DNA of 64,000 bases. It comes from Trema orientale (Eukaryota; Streptophyta; Magnoliopsida; Rosales; Cannabaceae). The position numbers and the translations under genes were made by a program. The notes under the pieces are model-generated. The model was not told the DNA's origin, did no database searches, and saw nothing but the letters and a program-made list of their open reading frames with translations. Positions within the stretch are counted from its first letter, which is position 1; each line of letters begins with the position of its first letter. Location: contig JXTC01000028.1 in the NCBI GenBank assembly GCA_002914845.1, positions 570,783 through 634,782 on the forward strand, in the 5' to 3' direction. Below, piece by piece: positions 10,990 to 21,024 of the stretch.

Positions 10990-11333
10990 TTCTATGGTAT
11001 GTTTCAAAAAAATTGAAAAATTCCATACGCTCGATTTTTTAAAAAATTAAATTCCAGATTTATTTAAAAAAATATCGTTTTTAAAAATATTTAGAAAAAT
11101 ACTACATTTTTATAATTTTGAGAGTTATTTGAGGTAACTAGTATACTGGCTATTTTAAATTCCTTTAGAATAGTCCAATTTTCAAATGAAAAGTGATACT
11201 TTTCCAAATATATTTCAAAAAGCTTTAAAATAATATTTTTGTTGAATAAATCTAGGATTTTTCATATAAATTAGCCTATTCGAAATTTTTCAATATTTTG
11301 GACTTTAGGCCTGCATTCCTGTACGAAGCCATA
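10990..11333. repeat. M1-family element, copy 4
   Basis: Starts near AAAAAAATTGAAAAATTCC and ends near TTTCAATATTTTGGACTTTAGGCCTG. The ATTTAGAAAAATAC blocks are intact, but only one or two GTAACT units remain in the centre (about 11126-11145), so the central array has contracted. Confidence 0.5.
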
Positions 11334-11339
11334 CAGAAT

Positions 11340-12329
11340 ATGCTAGATGGGGCATGTAGAAGGATACCTTATTTTTTTAACTCCTTTGCTTTAGTGGATG
11401 TACTTTTACCTTTCTATGTACACGAATGGCCTATTTTCAGTTAATATTTGGGAGATTATAATGAGTGTCCTTTTTCACACTTCATTTTAATAAATGTTTA
11501 TTTTTCTATTTTTAAAATTAAATGTCTGAAATATGTATATTTTTACATTTGGTATATTTATTTATATATTAACTTTAGTGTGCACTAATACATATATACA
11601 CATGGGTTTGGTTTAAATGATTATAACAATATTTACCCATGGATGGTTATAATGGTTTAAGCCGTTAGATCTATATCCTACAGTAGTGATTAGTTTGGTG
11701 GTTGGCCAAAAAAATTTAATGCTATTTATCAGCATAAAAAAAATTTAATGCTATCACTATTTTTTTTAGTACCCATTCTTGATCACCAAAAAATTAAATC
11801 CATTGAGAAGTCCTCCATATACACATATATTAACTTTTATTTTGAGTGTATTATATTTTATACTTTGTATAACCATTAATATACCGGTCACTTTGCTACA
11901 ATATTTACTTAAATTAGGACCAAAAATCAGTCATTTTGCTACAAGCCCCTTACTTGTACCCTCAAAACCAACTAGAAACAATACAACCCATCCATTCTCT
12001 CCAAGACTAGAGGAAACATATGATCTTCTATATTAACCTAACACAGTTACATTCGTTACAATATGGGAAATAGATGTAAATAGGACCATTTTAATGCAGT
12101 GTCATATTTCTATACCTTTCCCTTGTATTATTATTATTAAAAAGAAAATTAATGGTAGTTAAACACAACTTAATGTATTATTATTTTTATATGTCTGTGT
12201 AATGTCTACTGCTGAATAATATTATAACCTATTAGAAACATAGAGAACTTTTCCCCCCCCTCTTTTTGAGAGAAGAAACATGTGCTATATGTATATATAT
12301 TATTTTTTTTGTATGGATGTGGATTGGGG
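11340..12329. other. no gene recognised
   Basis: AT-rich spacer. A short duplicated motif, AAAAAATTTAATGCTAT, occurs at about 11711 and 11738. The 85-codon open frame at 11779-12036 has no recognisable domain. Confidence 0.35.
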
Positions 12330-12627
12330 TAGAGTTACAAGTGTGGTCCGCCCGGCCCGGCCCATGTAAGGCAGGCTCACGACGAGCTGTGTGCTGACCC
12401 AGCCCAGCCCATCATTTTCATGGGTTGAGCCGGCTCGTTAAAGGAAAATAGCAGCCTAGCCTGCACCACGGGCTATCCTATATGTAGGCTGAGCTGGGGT
12501 AGGCCGGCCCACGGGCTAGGATGGGCCGACCCATGGATTGACCCATGATAACCCATTACAGGCCAAGATGGGTTGGTTTGTGAGCCAGCTCATGATAGCC
12601 CACAGTGGGCCAACCCATTGTAGTTTA
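12330..12627. mobile_element. GGCC-rich hAT-type terminal element
   Basis: The left end TAGAGTTACAAGTGTGG and the reverse complement of the right end TAAACTACAATGGGTTGG are recognisably related. The inside is full of GGCCCGGCCC, GGGCCGACCC and CCCATG-type words, the subterminal composition seen in many plant hAT elements. No 8-bp duplication could be matched. A hAT transposase remnant lies about 200 bp to the right, so this could be one end of a decayed larger element. Confidence 0.45.
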
Positions 12628-12829
12628 AAAAAAAATCAAAAAACAAAAAATAAATAAGGGAAGAAACATTTAGTTTAAAGTTATTTTTTTATAAATAAAA
12701 TCTTTAATAATTTTCACAAAGTTATTATTAATACTAGAAAAATAAAATAAAGAGAACTAAATAATTAAGTAGAATATTAATAAAAATAATATTTATAACT
12801 ACCCATCCGGGACAAAAACTTAGTAAGGA

Positions 12830-13229
12830 AAAAAGAGTACAGTATAGAGAGCGTGATAAAATGTTTAAGATTATATGACCAGTTGGAGACATTACCATCA
12901 GGACTAAATGAAAAAGTTTTTTAGTGGCTATCTACATCACTACCTTGTTTTGATTCTGATTTTCTTCTATGTCTATCTAAATTGTCAGTGCCAGCAGAAG
13001 GTTTACCTGCATAAGATTATTTGTATACTTTGCAAATTGTCTTTTCCTCTATAACACCTTTTTTATTGGGACGCATCTCCGTATCAAAATATTGCCCAAC
13101 TATTGAGATTCGTTGGACTTTTCTCTTTCCTCCACGCGATAAGGCTTCAACTTTACTAGCGCTAGCTTGAGACTGAGGAGTAATATCTTCTAAAGCTTCA
13201 TTATGTTCTTTATTTTCACTATTTAACAA
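12830..13229 (-). pseudogene. hAT transposase N-terminal remnant (BED-type zinc finger)
   Basis: The minus strand from an ATG at 13229 reads through a polar, Ser-rich N-terminus to YFDTEMRPNKKGVIEEKTIC, then CKVYK. The stop at 13017-13019 interrupts a BED-finger layout. Past it the frame continues SYAGKPSAGTDNLDRH, with the GT-xx-L-xx-H that follows the cysteine pair in hAT BED fingers, and then S-P-D-G-N-V-S-N-W. The second cysteine of the CxxC pair is Tyr. The premature stop and missing Cys make it non-functional, and the dimerisation/catalytic part is absent. Confidence 0.6.
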
Positions 13230-13239
13230 ATTTATAAGA

Positions 13240-13478
13240 TTCCCTGATGTACTCCTACCTGATGATGTCGTTGCTAAAATAAATTTAAAAATTGATTAGC
13301 GATAATGTTAATATACTCACATAATATATTATAAATTTTATTCCAACAGTTCTATATTGTTATTTAAAAACTAATCTAAAATAAAATATAGATAATTAAT
13401 AAGTAGCCAAACAATTCATGAATAATATTTTCAAACTAAAATTATTTGTTTTGTAATTATCTTTATTGCTATATATAT

Positions 13479-13517
<39 letters not shown>

Positions 13518-14093
13518 AAGTATATGTTTAAGTTTTAGACCATGTTTACAAAAAACAAAAAAAGTTTAAGACCATGACGTCATACTTTTCTTAACCATGA
13601 TTGTAGAATTGCTTTATTAACATATTTTAATTTTCAATTACCTAAGCAAATAATACATTATGCACGGTTCGAATATTCGAACTTATTTTTATTTTTGTTT
13701 TTTTTTTTCAATTTAATTTTTTTTGATGATTTTGTTTTTATCTTGCAAATGGGTTGTTTGATTAATGCCATACGTAAAATTAAAATGGAAAATAAAAGAT
13801 ATCAAAATAGTCATATTCAAAGCCCAAGCAAGTCCATTTTGGGCCTTCCTTTTTAAATTCTCCGTAGCCCAAGCAAAACCCCACTAACTTTGTCGTTCGC
13901 CTCTAGCCATATGTCTCCCAAATCTCACCCTACAAACCCAGGATTTTTTTCATTTTTTCGTATCCAGAAGCTTTAAATTTCTGGGTTATGTATAGCTTTC
14001 AATCTCTCACTCCCTCCCATCTATTTCTTTGATTTCTGGGCTACGTTATTACCTTGTATTTGTGTTGTTTTCTAAAGTTCAAATAAATAAAAC
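13240..14093. other. no gene recognised
   Basis: A TA microsatellite lies at about 13482-13513. The part from 13800 to 14080 is less AT-rich and has a pyrimidine-rich promoter/5'-UTR look, but no open frame follows it. Confidence 0.35.
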
Positions 14094-14372
14094 TCACAAA
14101 CTAGAGCTGTAAATATGGGCCGCCCGGCCTGGCGTGAAAGTGTAAAAAGAAGGCCTGGTTCGGCCTTATAGCCCGATGATTATATACCGGGCCGGCCACT
14201 GTTTCATTAAAATATTATTTTTTAATATTAATTACAAAAACAACAGAAAAATATTTTTTAAAAATAAAAATTGACCACCTCGGCCTGGCTCGTGAATAGT
14301 ATCGGGCCGGGCCAAACTTGGGCTAAATTTGCGAGCAACGGGCTGGCTCATATTTACAGTTCTACCACAAAC
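14094..14372. mobile_element. hAT-type MITE, 263 bp
   Basis: The body is 14102-14364. The ends TAGAGCTGTAAATATGGGCC and (reverse complement) TAGAACTGTAAATATGAGCC match at 18 of 20 positions. Flanks TCACAAAC (14094-14101) and CCACAAAC (14365-14372) are an 8-bp target duplication with one change, as hAT elements make. The subterminal regions are rich in GGCCGGCC-type words. There is no coding capacity. Confidence 0.8.
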
Positions 14373-14748
14373 AAAATAATATCAAGCAAATTAAAATGAA
14401 CAAGAAATAAAACAGAATAATAAGCTATAAATCCAGGCTAAGTATTGGGTGCCACAGTTTCTAGACATAGAAAGATATATAGATATTAGTAACTTTATTT
14501 GGAGAGAAGTAGGACTCAATTTCTTCTATGTTAAGAGTTCAGACCTTTGAACCGAAGACTGAGTTATGCCTTCACACCTTCTCCGCTCAATTTGCCAATA
14601 GGAATGTGCAATGTAAAGATAAGAAATGGTTTCTCTATGAAATAATTGTGAAACCCAACAAAGAGACAATCAAGGAGAGCAGATGAATAAAATAGGAGAG
14701 CAGATGAAGAAAGGAACGCAAGTGTCTATTAGTTGGACTAAAAAGTAA
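14373..14748. other. no gene recognised
   Basis: Mixed-composition sequence with a short tandem copy of GGAGAGCAGATGAA at about 14675 and 14695. Nothing coding is recognised. Confidence 0.35.
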
Positions 14749-15129
14749 TGAATAAATTAGCTGTATACTACTTTTTTTTCTCATTAATTAAATTTACCAC
14801 CATACTACTTTTTTAAAATGAATTCTTGACGAATTCTTGATGAATTCTTGACCGATTCTTGAACGATTCTTGATGTCAGCAGTGATCTTGATGAATTTTT
14901 TACAGATTCTTAATGAATTCTTGACAGGCGATCTTGATGGATTCTTAACAATCTTGATGGATTCTTGACGTCAGTGGTAATCTTGACAGATTCTTGATAG
15001 ATTCTTAACAGATTCTTGATAAATTCTTGAGAGATTCTTGACTAATTCTTTCCCAAAAGTGGTAGAATCTAATAGTGGTGGTAAATTTAGTTAAATATTT
15101 GAAAAATGTGATAACTGTCTACTTAACCC
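14749..15129 (+). repeat. M3-family element with TTCTTGA decamer array, copy A
   Basis: Begins TGAATAAATTAGCTGTATAC and ends GTCTACTTAACCC. The outer 60 bp on each side share words in inverted orientation (TACCAC, AAATTTACCAC, ACTTTT). Between them, about 14820-15050 is a run of roughly 10-bp units, GATTCTTGAY or GAATTCTTGA, broken by two GTCAG(C/T)(A/G)GT insertions. It abuts copy B with no spacer. Confidence 0.7.
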
Positions 15130-15554
15130 TGAATAAATTAGCTGTATACCATTTTTTTTCCTTATTAATTAAATCTACCACTATACCACTTTTTAAAAAT
15201 GAATTCTTGACGATCTTGACAGATTCTTGAATGATTCTTGATGTCAGCGGTGATCTTGATGAATTCTTGATGAATTTTGACAGATTCTTGATGATCTTGA
15301 TGGATTCTTGATGAATTCTTGACATTGGTGGTGATCTTGATAGGTTCTCGATGAATTCTTGACGGATTCTTAATAATCTTGATAGATTCTTGACAGATTC
15401 TTGACGTCAGTGGTAACCTTGACAGATTCTTGATAGATTCTTAACGTATTCGTGATGAATTCTTGACTAATTCTCTCCCAAAAGTGGTAGAATATAATAG
15501 TGATGGTAAATTTAGTTAAACATTTGAAAAAAGTGGTAATTGTCTACTTAACCC
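15130..15554 (+). repeat. M3-family element with TTCTTGA decamer array, copy B
   Basis: Same organisation and orientation as copy A, starting at the base after it, so A and B form a head-to-tail pair. The 68-codon minus-strand open frame here (15119-15325) is just the translated decamer array and is not a gene. Confidence 0.7.
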
Positions 15555-15762
15555 TCCTACTATAGTGTCAAGATGGGTTGGCCGTCCTGATACGGTAGAT
15601 GGGTCGGCCAAGCCCGTATACTAGTTATGGACTAGGCTGGGCTATAATTTTAAAGTTCATGGGCCGGTCCGACCCACCAAAGTTCATAGGCCGCGCTGGC
15701 CCAAAAGAGCCCATGACGGGCCAACCTATTGTGGCCCATGAAACCATAATTATATTATTTTT
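15555..15762. repeat. GGCC-rich hAT-like tract, part 1
   Basis: Words such as GGGTCGGCC, GGGCCGGTCCGACCC and GACGGGCCAACC recall the hAT-type ends at 12330 and 14102. The tract appears to continue at 16199-16260 (CCATAGGCCCTGGCCCATAG) after M3 copy C, suggesting copy C inserted into it. Confidence 0.4.
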
Positions 15763-16198
15763 GGGTTAAGTAGACAGCTACCATTTTTTCAAATGTTTAA
15801 CTAAATTTACCACTATTTTTAGATTCTACCACTTTTGGGAGAGAATTAGTCAAGAATCTGTCAAGAATTCATCAAGAATTCGTTAAGAATCCATCAAGGA
15901 TCTGTCAAGATTACCACTGGCGTCAAGAATCTATCAAGATTATCAAGAATCCGTCAAGAATTCATCAAGAACCCGTCAAGATCGCTGCCAATGTCAATAA
16001 TTCATCAAGAATCTATCAAGATCGTCACGAATCCGTCAAAAATTCATCAAGAATTCATTAAGATCACCGTTGACGTCAAGAATTGTTCAAGAATCTGTCA
16101 AGATCGTCAAGAATTCATCAAGAATTCATTTTAAAAAAGTGGTATAATGGTAGATTTAAGTAATGAGGAAAAAAAAGTGGTATACAGCTAATTTATTC
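15763..16198 (-). repeat. M3-family element, copy C, inverted
   Basis: Starts GGGTTAAGTAGACAGCTACC and ends GGTATACAGCTAATTTATTC, the reverse complement of the ends of copies A and B. The interior is a TCAAGAATC/TCAAGAATTC decamer array. The three copies thus lie as two direct and one inverted around a GGCC-rich spacer. Confidence 0.7.
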
Positions 16199-16259
16199 GT
16201 AGTATGATGAGCTTAGACTGGTCCATAGGCCCTGGCCCATAGTTGCATCTCAAGGTTGG

Positions 16260-17859
16260 GGGTTTATACATTTTTTTTTTCCATATAATATGCTAATTTA
16301 TCCCAATAAATTAAACAAGTTTCACCTAATCAAACCCCTATTAATTTCTTTGTCCTTAGAGAGAAACCAACCTTTATTTTCTTTCCTATGATTGAAACGG
16401 TGAGAAGATACTCATGACAGTGATTTATAGTTAATGGACACAAAGAAATAATTCGCACAAGATTCTTTAAAATTAGGTCAAATCTACATTGGGGGCCAAA
16501 TAAGGTACACTTGGCATAGGCACTCCTTAGCTTTACAAAGAAGCATAGGTTTATTTTAAAAACAGAAAAAGAAAAAGAAAAGAAAAAATGATGAGAAAGT
16601 GAACTCGTTAAAAAATGCAACAAGAAGTAGGTGAGATTGCTACTTTTGGGTCCTGACTCTCTACCATAAGAGAGTTGAAAATGATAGTTTTTTGTTTGTT
16701 AATTTTGTTTGTTTTGTTTTTTATTTTTGTTTTAGTTGGCTTGGGTTGGCTAAATTGTTTGCTAGTTTATAATTGCATAATAGTGTTTATTGGGATTAAT
16801 TTTTGGTTCATCCTTCATGACTAAGGCTGGATCGTTTCTTTTATTTATTTATTTGCAATCAACCAAACTCAAAAGTTATTGAATAGAATTGATGAAGTAA
16901 ACGCACTAATTTCATATTATTATGTTAGGACTAATTAGAAACTTCTTAATATGTATAAAAAGGGGGAAATGTAAGAAAATAGACTGATGGATACACAAAT
17001 CTTTATTCAAAGCAAAAACCTGTTCAAAGATAATTAAAGAATTAGCACATAATTAATATATCTAACAGTGCTCGACAAGAGAAGAAAGAACGAAAGTAAT
17101 TGAAAAATATTAGTGAACAACTGTACTCTCTTGTATATATTGTTGAATATGATCTTTCAGATTGTAATTATTTCCTGAATACACTTTTCAAATGGATTAG
17201 CTTTTGTTTAAAAAGCAATATTTGTAATTAGGTACTCCCAATTTGAAATTAGTATACAAATAATATTGTATAGTTTTTCCCTCTGAAATTAAAGTATAGT
17301 TTTCCAGTTCATCACACAAGATTCACACATAATAATTCTATAATTTATGTGTTGAATCTAGAAGATTGTTACAGATTTAATGAATTGTTATACTCTAATA
17401 ACATTAACACGAATATGCTTAGTTGGTTAGCTTTTCAAATCTTTGACTTTTTTCCCTTCACTCTTCCTTTGGCCTTTGGACTACTACATGTGTCTTTGGC
17501 ACGACCTCACCTCAATTAGTGATGAGGTTATAATTTTCTGAAACATAACTTCCTCACCATTTCATTAGGAAATTGATAATAATTTTAGCACTTTCGTCTA
17601 TCTATATGTTTTCTCTTGGATTATTATCCGACAAAAAACCCTGAGTTTTCATGTTGTAATTTTAAAAAAAATATTAAGTTTCTAATTATACATATAAAAT
17701 AAAACCACTAGGTTTTTTCAATTTTATCAAATTTATTTATTTATTGAATTTTTAACTTATCAAATAGAATATTTAGATTATAAAATTCAATCAAATTATC
17801 ATGCGAAATAAGTCAAATTACATATGTGCTTTTAGTGTATGTTGCCTAATTTTCTAATT
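16260..17859. other. no gene recognised
   Basis: AT-rich sequence with no recognisable domain in any frame. The 97-codon minus-strand frame at 16330-16623 lacks motifs. Confidence 0.35.
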
Positions 17860-19232
17860 AAAGGCTAATCGTAAGAGGTCAATAAGTAATATATAAGTAA
17901 GAGTAAGAGTATCGTCCCACAGAGCAATATGATTCATAACTGTTAACTACTAACCAAGCACAAATTTTCAATTTATCCAAACAATTGTAGAGATTTAACC
18001 AAAATAATTTGAAATTAAAGAGCAAAATACTAAGCAAAAAGAAATAAAAAGTAAATGCAAGAACTAAATTCACCAACCAAGGAAAGTCAACTTAAAAACA
18101 ACCAATGGAATGTAGGACATACGATTATAATCTACCCTCTAACTTTCCTAATTATCCTATTCCCCTATTAAATTAACTAGTCCAATACGATCGTCAACCT
18201 AGAATACTAATGCATCCAAGAGGCCTTTTCCAAGTACAACGTGGAAATTACTTAGACAAGATAATATATTACCCCTAATATGAATTGACTAAGTTTATTA
18301 AGATTAGATTCTAAAAATGGTTGTACAAGTCATAAAGGTATATTCTTTTAGTATGCAAACTCACCCCAAATTAGATAATCCTATGTTATTTTACCTAAGT
18401 CTAAATTTCTACTCCCTCTCCTAAACTCATAGAAATTTCACTCAACATTCTATTTAGTGGCCAATTAAATAGAAATCAAGAAGCACAAGATAAAACAGAC
18501 ACATCAACAATGAATTTCATTAATAAAAGAGGAGAGATAAGCAATAAATTATATTCGAAGTTCAATTATAATCCTAGGCTAAAGAGTCCAGCTCATATTT
18601 AATTTAAACAACCCAATATATAAAATTCAAAAGTTCAATATCTCAAAATTTTAGAAATTAAAGAGTAAGAGAAGAAAAATAGAAGAAAAACTCTTTGGAA
18701 GCTCAATCTCCAACTTTAGCTCTTTAATCCCCTTGATTCTTTATATTTCTCCCCTGGAAATGGCCTCCAGTGGTCTTCAATGGCCTCGTAGCTACTAGAG
18801 TTTTCATCCTTGCCAAGTGAGTGTCAAAGATGTTATTTAAAGGAACCAAAAAATTGGCCTTGGATTACGTGCCACGTGTTAAGTGGTTGAAACTTCCAGG
18901 TATTAGGTCGCGGCACTAAATCGATAGGTAAGTGGCAGCACCAGCCTGATGTGGAGAATGGCACTGCAACACTGAGCTTCAGGTCCTTGGCCTCTTTTTG
19001 AGGCCATTTTAGCATCGTGGTTGTCCCTTGGTGCACTGCAGTGCCAACACCTCACTAGTTGTCATTTTTGTGTTCTATTTTAGCTCAAAATTGCAATCTG
19101 CTTGATACGATCACTTTATATATAAAAGTAGCATAAAAATACTACAAATACATCAAACAAACTCAAAGACGAAAAATTCTTAAGCTTGAAAAGACCCAAA
19201 AAATAAGTATAAAATATACTTATTAGTGTACA
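17860..19232 (-). mobile_element. LTR of a gypsy-type retrotransposon, solo LTR-like
   Basis: On the minus strand it starts TGTACACTAATAAGTATATT and ends with GCTCTGTGGGACGATACTC plus TACTTATATATTACTT. The CTGTGGGA-CGATACTC end is familiar from long plant gypsy (TAT/Athila-like) LTRs. A TTTAAATAAC box near 18833 could be its core promoter. I see no primer-binding site, gag or pol next to it, so it appears to be a solo or truncated LTR. Boundaries are approximate and no target duplication was confirmed. Confidence 0.5.
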
Positions 19233-19239
19233 GTATCAT

Positions 19240-19800
19240 ACATTAGTGTGCGAGACTATTCTTGTTGCCACACCCCAATTAGGATGAAAACGATGTTATT
19301 CTATATCATAAAGATTCACATCTTTTAGGTGAATAAAAAAAAAATAGTTCAAAAGTATAAAACAGATAAAAAAAAATGAAGTAGTTTTTTAATCATGTTG
19401 TATGCTATCGAACCAAATTATGATCAAATAGTTGTTTTTGCCCCAATTTGACTGTATTTTAAAATCTCAAGCTTTTATTTGATACAATTAGAATCCCAAG
19501 GATTTTATTACCAGAATTTTTTTAAAAAAAACCAAGGTTTTATTTCAAATAACTAGAAACCCAAAGTTTTTTTTTTCACTAAAATAAAAAAATCCAAGAT
19601 ATATATATGTATATTTTTAATAATAACTTGTTTTCTCTGAGACCAAGAAATAGCTACTTTATACTTTGATTTTAACTTTCGTGGCATAGTTAATTGTTGG
19701 TGTGGATTTTGATCTGTAGATCAACACGCTCCATGCGCTTTCAAGCTGTTCCTTTTGAATAAAACCAAAACCTAGATTTGATTTAGGTGTGGTTCGTACA
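19240..19800. other. no gene recognised
   Basis: AT-rich spacer with A/T runs; nothing coding. Confidence 0.35.
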
Positions 19801-19809
19801 ATCTTGAAT

Positions 19810-20470
19810 GAGGTTATAGATGGACTTTTTACCAACTAGTAACAGTGGTACCAGTATGGTATCCATCAAATCTCCTCCAAAAAAAGTTAGTATGATACTT
19901 AATGATATATTAAGTGAATAGTAGATGAATATTGATGATATGAGTATTCTTGGAAAGTAGCAAGAGAAAGTATGTAAGAAAGAGGAGAAAAGACAAGAAG
20001 AAAATTAGGATTTTGGGAAATTGTGACGGTTTACCTTTTGTATGAGGTATAAGGTACTATTTATAGTGGCTTTATAGTCACAAAATACTAGGGTTGATGG
20101 TCACGTGTCTCCTATGAAGATAGAAAGGAATCTCACCTACCCATTATATAGACAAAAGATGGATGATTGGGTCAAGTTTCAACTTCTCTGTGAAAGGTGC
20201 CATGTACTAAGTGTCCGTTGTAATAACTTATTTTTGAATCGTGGTCGGATTTCAGCATTTGCTATGTGGTCGATAGGGTGTGGTAGTAGTTCCTCGGATG
20301 TAATGAACATGGATAGACAGCATAACTTGCTACTCCGACCATGTCAGCATTCTCTTGTCGAGGCTCAGTTGTAGTAAACACATGGTTTGCCGTGTTCTGA
20401 AGTGGTCCTCTATAGGCCACCCCTGTTCGATACTAATCCACTCGACCGCATGCTTAGAGTTCTGACCTTT
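19810..20470 (-). mobile_element. LTR-like remnant interrupted by copia element A, outer part
   Basis: Read on the minus strand it has GGAGACACGTGACC, a CTATAAATAGTACC TATA box at about 20054-20067, then pyrimidine-rich leader sequence, as in many plant LTRs. The same minus-strand unit seems to continue beyond the copia element at 25508-25600 (AATAAAGAAACAACACGTGGCAG), so the copia element is nested in it. Family and true ends are not determined. Confidence 0.35.
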
Positions 20471-20475
20471 GATGT

Positions 20476-20987
20476 GTTAGTACTTCATGTATTAACTGTA
20501 TAACCAAAATACGGTTTGCATATTGTACACGGTAAAAGGGAGAAAAAATAATAGAAGAGAAAAAATGAGTACAAGCCATGTGTATTAAGTGTAGTATATT
20601 AGAGAACTTTGAGAGGAAAATATGCAAAGGTTGGAGAAATTTTACATTATAAATAGGGTCCTCATCTCTCATTGTTTCTTATCCCAGATAAGTGAGAAAC
20701 ACCAAGCATAGTGAGAGTAAAATAGAGAGATTTTATTCTTGAGAGTTAGAAAAAAATATAGTTTTTTTCTTGAGTGTATTTGGGGCAAGGAGTGCTGAGT
20801 GAGTGTTGGTAAACACTTGTAAAGATTTCTTTTCTCCCTATAGTGAAGATCTGCAGTAGCTCCGTGGACGTAGCCAAATTGGTGAACCACGATAATTTTG
20901 TGTGTTTTGTGTTTATTTTAACTTTCCACATTTATTTTATCGTCTCTTCCACTATTGTGTGTTTATTAGAGAGGTTATTCCCTAACA
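20476..20987 (+). repeat. 5' LTR of copia element A
   Basis: Starts TGTTAGTACTT and ends TTATTCCCTAACA. A TATAAATA box is at 20648-20655, which should place transcription start about 25-30 bp downstream. Its first 45 bp are rearranged relative to the 3' LTR. Confidence 0.9.
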
Positions 20988-20989
20988 AC

Positions 20990-21001
20990 TGGTACCAGAG
21001 C
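20990..21001 (+). other. primer-binding site of copia element A
   Basis: TGGTACCAGAGC, two bases after the LTR, matches the initiator-Met tRNA site TGGTATCAGAGC except for one T-to-C change. Confidence 0.85.
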
Positions 21002-21024
21002 AAAGGTTCAATTTAGTGGGAGCG

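Noticed and set aside
12330-14364. A single 2-kb hAT element from the GGCC-rich end at 12330 to the end at 14364
   Set aside because: The unit 14102-14364 has its own matching ends and 8-bp duplication, so it is an independent MITE.
15119-15325. 68-codon minus-strand frame rich in IHQESIKI-type repeats
   Set aside because: It is the translated TTCTTGA decamer array of an M3 element, not a gene.
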